Source: an uncultured Verrucomicrobiota bacterium
GTDB lineage: Bacteria > Verrucomicrobiota > Verrucomicrobiae > Opitutales > Opitutaceae
Assembly: GCA_946482165.1 (NCBI GenBank)
Contig: CAMLQS010000241.1
Span: 1 to 7,736 of the forward strand
Direction: 5' to 3'
Length of the DNA stretch: 7,736 nt
The notes beneath the pieces are model-generated. The model did no database searches and was not told the origin of the DNA. It was given only the letters and a program-made list of their open reading frames with translations. Within the stretch, counting starts at the first letter, position 1. Each line of letters begins with the position of its first letter. This document shows positions 7,201 through 7,736 of this stretch, piece after piece. Position numbers and translations under genes: made by a program.

Positions 7201-7736
7201 AGCCCCGGGCGACACCGCCTGGTATTGCAGGGTCACCGCGTTCACGGCGCTTCCCGGCGGGGGTGTCACGCGCGCCGTGATGGTGACCGCCTGCGAGCTC
7301 GTCGGCTGGTTCGGCGCGTGGGAGACGGTGTCGATGTTCGGCGGCGCGCCCGCCGTGAAGCAGCTGTTCCGGGCGCCCGGCGTGCTGGCGCCGCCGCCGG
7401 CCGTGGTCGCCACCAGTTGGGCGTCGATCGTGAAATCGGTGCTGCCGACGGTGGCGTTTAGCGCGTGGATGGCGATCACGTTGTCCCCCTCCGCCAGCAG
7501 GGACGCCGGAACCGAAACCGTCTCGAAAGTGACGAGGTCCGCCTCATGGTCGAGCGCGAGTGAGTTGTAGCTCAAGACGCCGGCGGGCACGTGCAGCCGC
7601 GCCGCCTCCGTGCCGTTGATCCAGACCACGCAGCCGTCGTCCACCCGGACGCGCAACGCGAGCGCCGTGGGCATCTGGCCGGCCGGCACGGTGAAAATCC
7701 GGCGCAGGTAGAGCGAGGTGTAGCTGTTCTGCATGT
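4267..7736 (-). CDS. CotH-kinase and lamin-tail domain protein, N-terminus outside the window
   Basis: At least 1155 residues are encoded; the stop is at 4267-4269 and the gene runs off the right edge. The ATG at 7732-7734 begins inside a folded domain (MQNSYTSLYLRRIF), gives no signal peptide and is only two bases from the edge, so it is probably internal. Counting from that Met, the domains are: jelly-roll (1-110), Ig/FN3-like segment (130-245), CotH-like domain (about 250-660), FN3-like segment (about 755-838), lamin-tail domain (844-985), DGDG/EYSLG C-terminal module (1027-1155). CotH features include RGEFSTYACGKNKWRVRF, WGVYHVIEPIDGSF, DGNVYKIE and PWDLDMMF (550-557). CotH proteins are atypical secretory kinases; in Bacillus they phosphorylate spore coat proteins. 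Large CotH/lamin-tail proteins of Verrucomicrobiota have no established role that I know of. Export is expected from the architecture, not seen. Codon choice is mixed G/C-ending, unlike the lyase. Confidence 0.88.
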   Translation of the reverse strand, partial: MQNSYTSLYLRRIFTVPAGQMPTALALRVRVDDGCVVWINGTEAARLHVPAGVLSYNSLALDHEADLVTFETVSVPASLLAEGDNVIAIHALNATVGSTDFTIDAQLVATTAGGGASTPGARNSCFTAGAPPNIDTVSHAPNQPTSSQAVTITARVTPPPGSAVNAVTLQYQAVSPGAYIRKSDPAYATTWTDILMNDAGAAGDAVAGDSIYTAQIPAPVQTNRRLVRYRISATDGARSVRVPYADDEQPNFAYFVFDGYAEWAGAFYPGVTAAQTFSPAFMNSLQCYQLIANSSDVTNSQYTGSYDGVRMWGTLVFNGKVYDHVQYHNRGEFSTYACGKNKWRVRFNTARDFEPLDDWGRPYPETWDTLFLNTAAAPWAAVHRGMCGVEEAVSLRFQELAGVPTPKSHFIQWRVIDNASATPAGGQYSGGHPAGTTGGDLWGVYHVIEPIDGSFLDARGLADGNVYKIESNIGDLKHQGATHPKDGSDSVAFRAASSVAQSEAWWRTNMDLPVYYSFQAANRAVGNVDLREGWNHYFYHNPDGRWTPVPWDLDMMFMPKTQQTGVILQKNCVLIPAIGIEYRNRCRELLDLMLADPGAAGGQIGQLIDEYAQMMNPAGQALTWADLDAAMWNRNPRTKSTPGAYNTNHFGNFFATPYTDTRIGGNWVRTLASSDHEGFMQYLLNYATNTFPAGSAWSVNNGNALGYGYKYVEMDAADGSAPNRPAISYAGANGYPLNDLRFTTGAYSSPLGAGSFAAIQYRIAEISAPGIPLFDPTQPRIYELTDVWRSAEIPSAVGETRIPGGNVKAGHTYRVRVRHKDLTGRWSRWSTETQFVAGSASVAPYQASLVISKLMYNPGALTPAETAAGFVDKQDFEFIELRNFGSAPLDLGIVSFTKGITYAFPADTVLAPGARIYLVKSLAAFALRYGAGKTVFGPFVGNLDNGGETITLSLGGTSTILSFAYSDGSHPAAGQTSDPWPTEADGTGYALVLARPDTIPAPGVAASWRLSSGATPAVVVDDEDLTYAAWATIHGGSLAANDDADGDGLANLIEYSLGSDPEQGPAPAPLAAAFANLTVDGSTATYLAGTFRRVLAATDIVCQVEFSSDLQTWTAAGARASATVNGDGTVTEQWRDSQPAGAPARFVRLRVTQAP
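4270..4656 (-). other. C-terminal DGDG/EYSLG plus beta-tail module of the CotH protein
   Basis: Residues 1027-1155: YAAWATIHGGSLAAND, then DADGDGLANLIEYSLGSDP (1043-1061), then a beta-rich part with VCQVEFSSDLQTWTAAG, ending in ARFVRLRVTQAP-stop. It parallels the lyase C-terminus in order, spacing (about 105-110 residues from DGDG to the end) and final sequence, although the gene lies on the opposite strand and uses different codons. Confidence 0.78.
4780..5205 (-). other. Lamin-tail domain (LTD)
   Basis: Residues 844-985 carry the LTD pattern: LVISKLMYNPG, then DFEFIELRNFGSAPLDLGIVS, then TYAFPADTVLAPGARIYLV, then GNLDNGGETITLSL and a final SDPWPTEADGTGYALVL. In bacterial exported proteins this Ig-like fold is a common accessory domain near CotH domains and secreted nucleases. 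Recognition is by motif order. Confidence 0.85.
5755..6987 (-). other. CotH-like atypical kinase domain
   Basis: Residues about 250-660. The segment VQYHNRGEFSTYACGKNKWR corresponds to the family's 'RGnsS...pKKsykikf' part, with K340 or K342 as the likely nucleotide-contact lysine. E449 in GVYHVIEPID and the metal-binding-like PWDLD (D552 and D554, bases 6073-6087) are also kept. Because the usual motifs are present, the domain may be active. Which substrate it would use, and whether ATP is available where it acts, cannot be told. Confidence 0.8.
7405..7734 (-). other. Galactose-binding-like jelly-roll domain of the CotH protein
   Basis: Residues 1-110 follow the pattern YLRR.FTV....ALALRVRVDDGCVVWINGTEAAR, then a tail with LLAEGDNVIAIHALN and FTIDAQL. 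This is the jelly-roll type often found in beta-galactosidases and in CotH/lamin-tail proteins (vDDG..vwiNGtEv.R and G.NviAvh...). The first strands are probably upstream of the window. Sugar binding is possible but no ligand site can be assigned. Confidence 0.7.

Noticed and set aside
7732..7734. ATG at the right edge as the true start of the CotH gene
   Set aside because: It lies within the first strands of a jelly-roll domain, no signal peptide follows, and the frame remains open to the window edge.

Overview
The window looks like accessory, polysaccharide-related DNA from a high-GC member of the Verrucomicrobiota, probably close to Opitutaceae. This is inferred from style: very GC-rich coding sequence, large secreted modular proteins with cysteine-free Ig repeats, lamin-tail/CotH proteins, and the C-terminal 'DxDGDGxxxLLEYxLGxDP' segment followed by a beta-rich tail. 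No rRNA or marker gene is present to fix the taxonomy.

Layout. (1) Positions 2-52 (+) are the last 16 codons of an upstream gene whose end resembles the ends of the two large genes here. (2) Positions 53-339 hold no convincing gene; the last 80 bases are an extreme C-rich tract that runs up to the next start codon. (3) Positions 340-4212 (+) encode a complete 1290-residue secreted pectate lyase: signal peptide, an 'EQW'-type jelly-roll-like module, four Ig-like repeats, a polysaccharide lyase family 1 catalytic domain, a fifth Ig-like repeat, and a DGDG/EYALG C-terminal module. (4) Positions 4213-4266 are a short convergent gap with an imperfect inverted repeat. (5) Positions 4267-7736 (-) encode the C-terminal 1155 or more residues of a large CotH-kinase/lamin-tail protein whose true start lies beyond the right edge.

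How they fit together. The lyase should cleave de-esterified pectin outside the cytoplasm. The CotH protein is probably also exported and may be an atypical protein kinase. The two large proteins share a C-terminal module, and the upstream fragment ends in the same way (FVRL-x-VT...P-stop). This suggests that all three are exported or displayed by a common route, or at least share a C-terminal fold. That shared tail, present on genes of both orientations, is the most interesting observation. The C-rich leader without a Shine-Dalgarno sequence and the different codon style of the two large genes come next. No RNA genes, mobile elements or CRISPR arrays were recognised.
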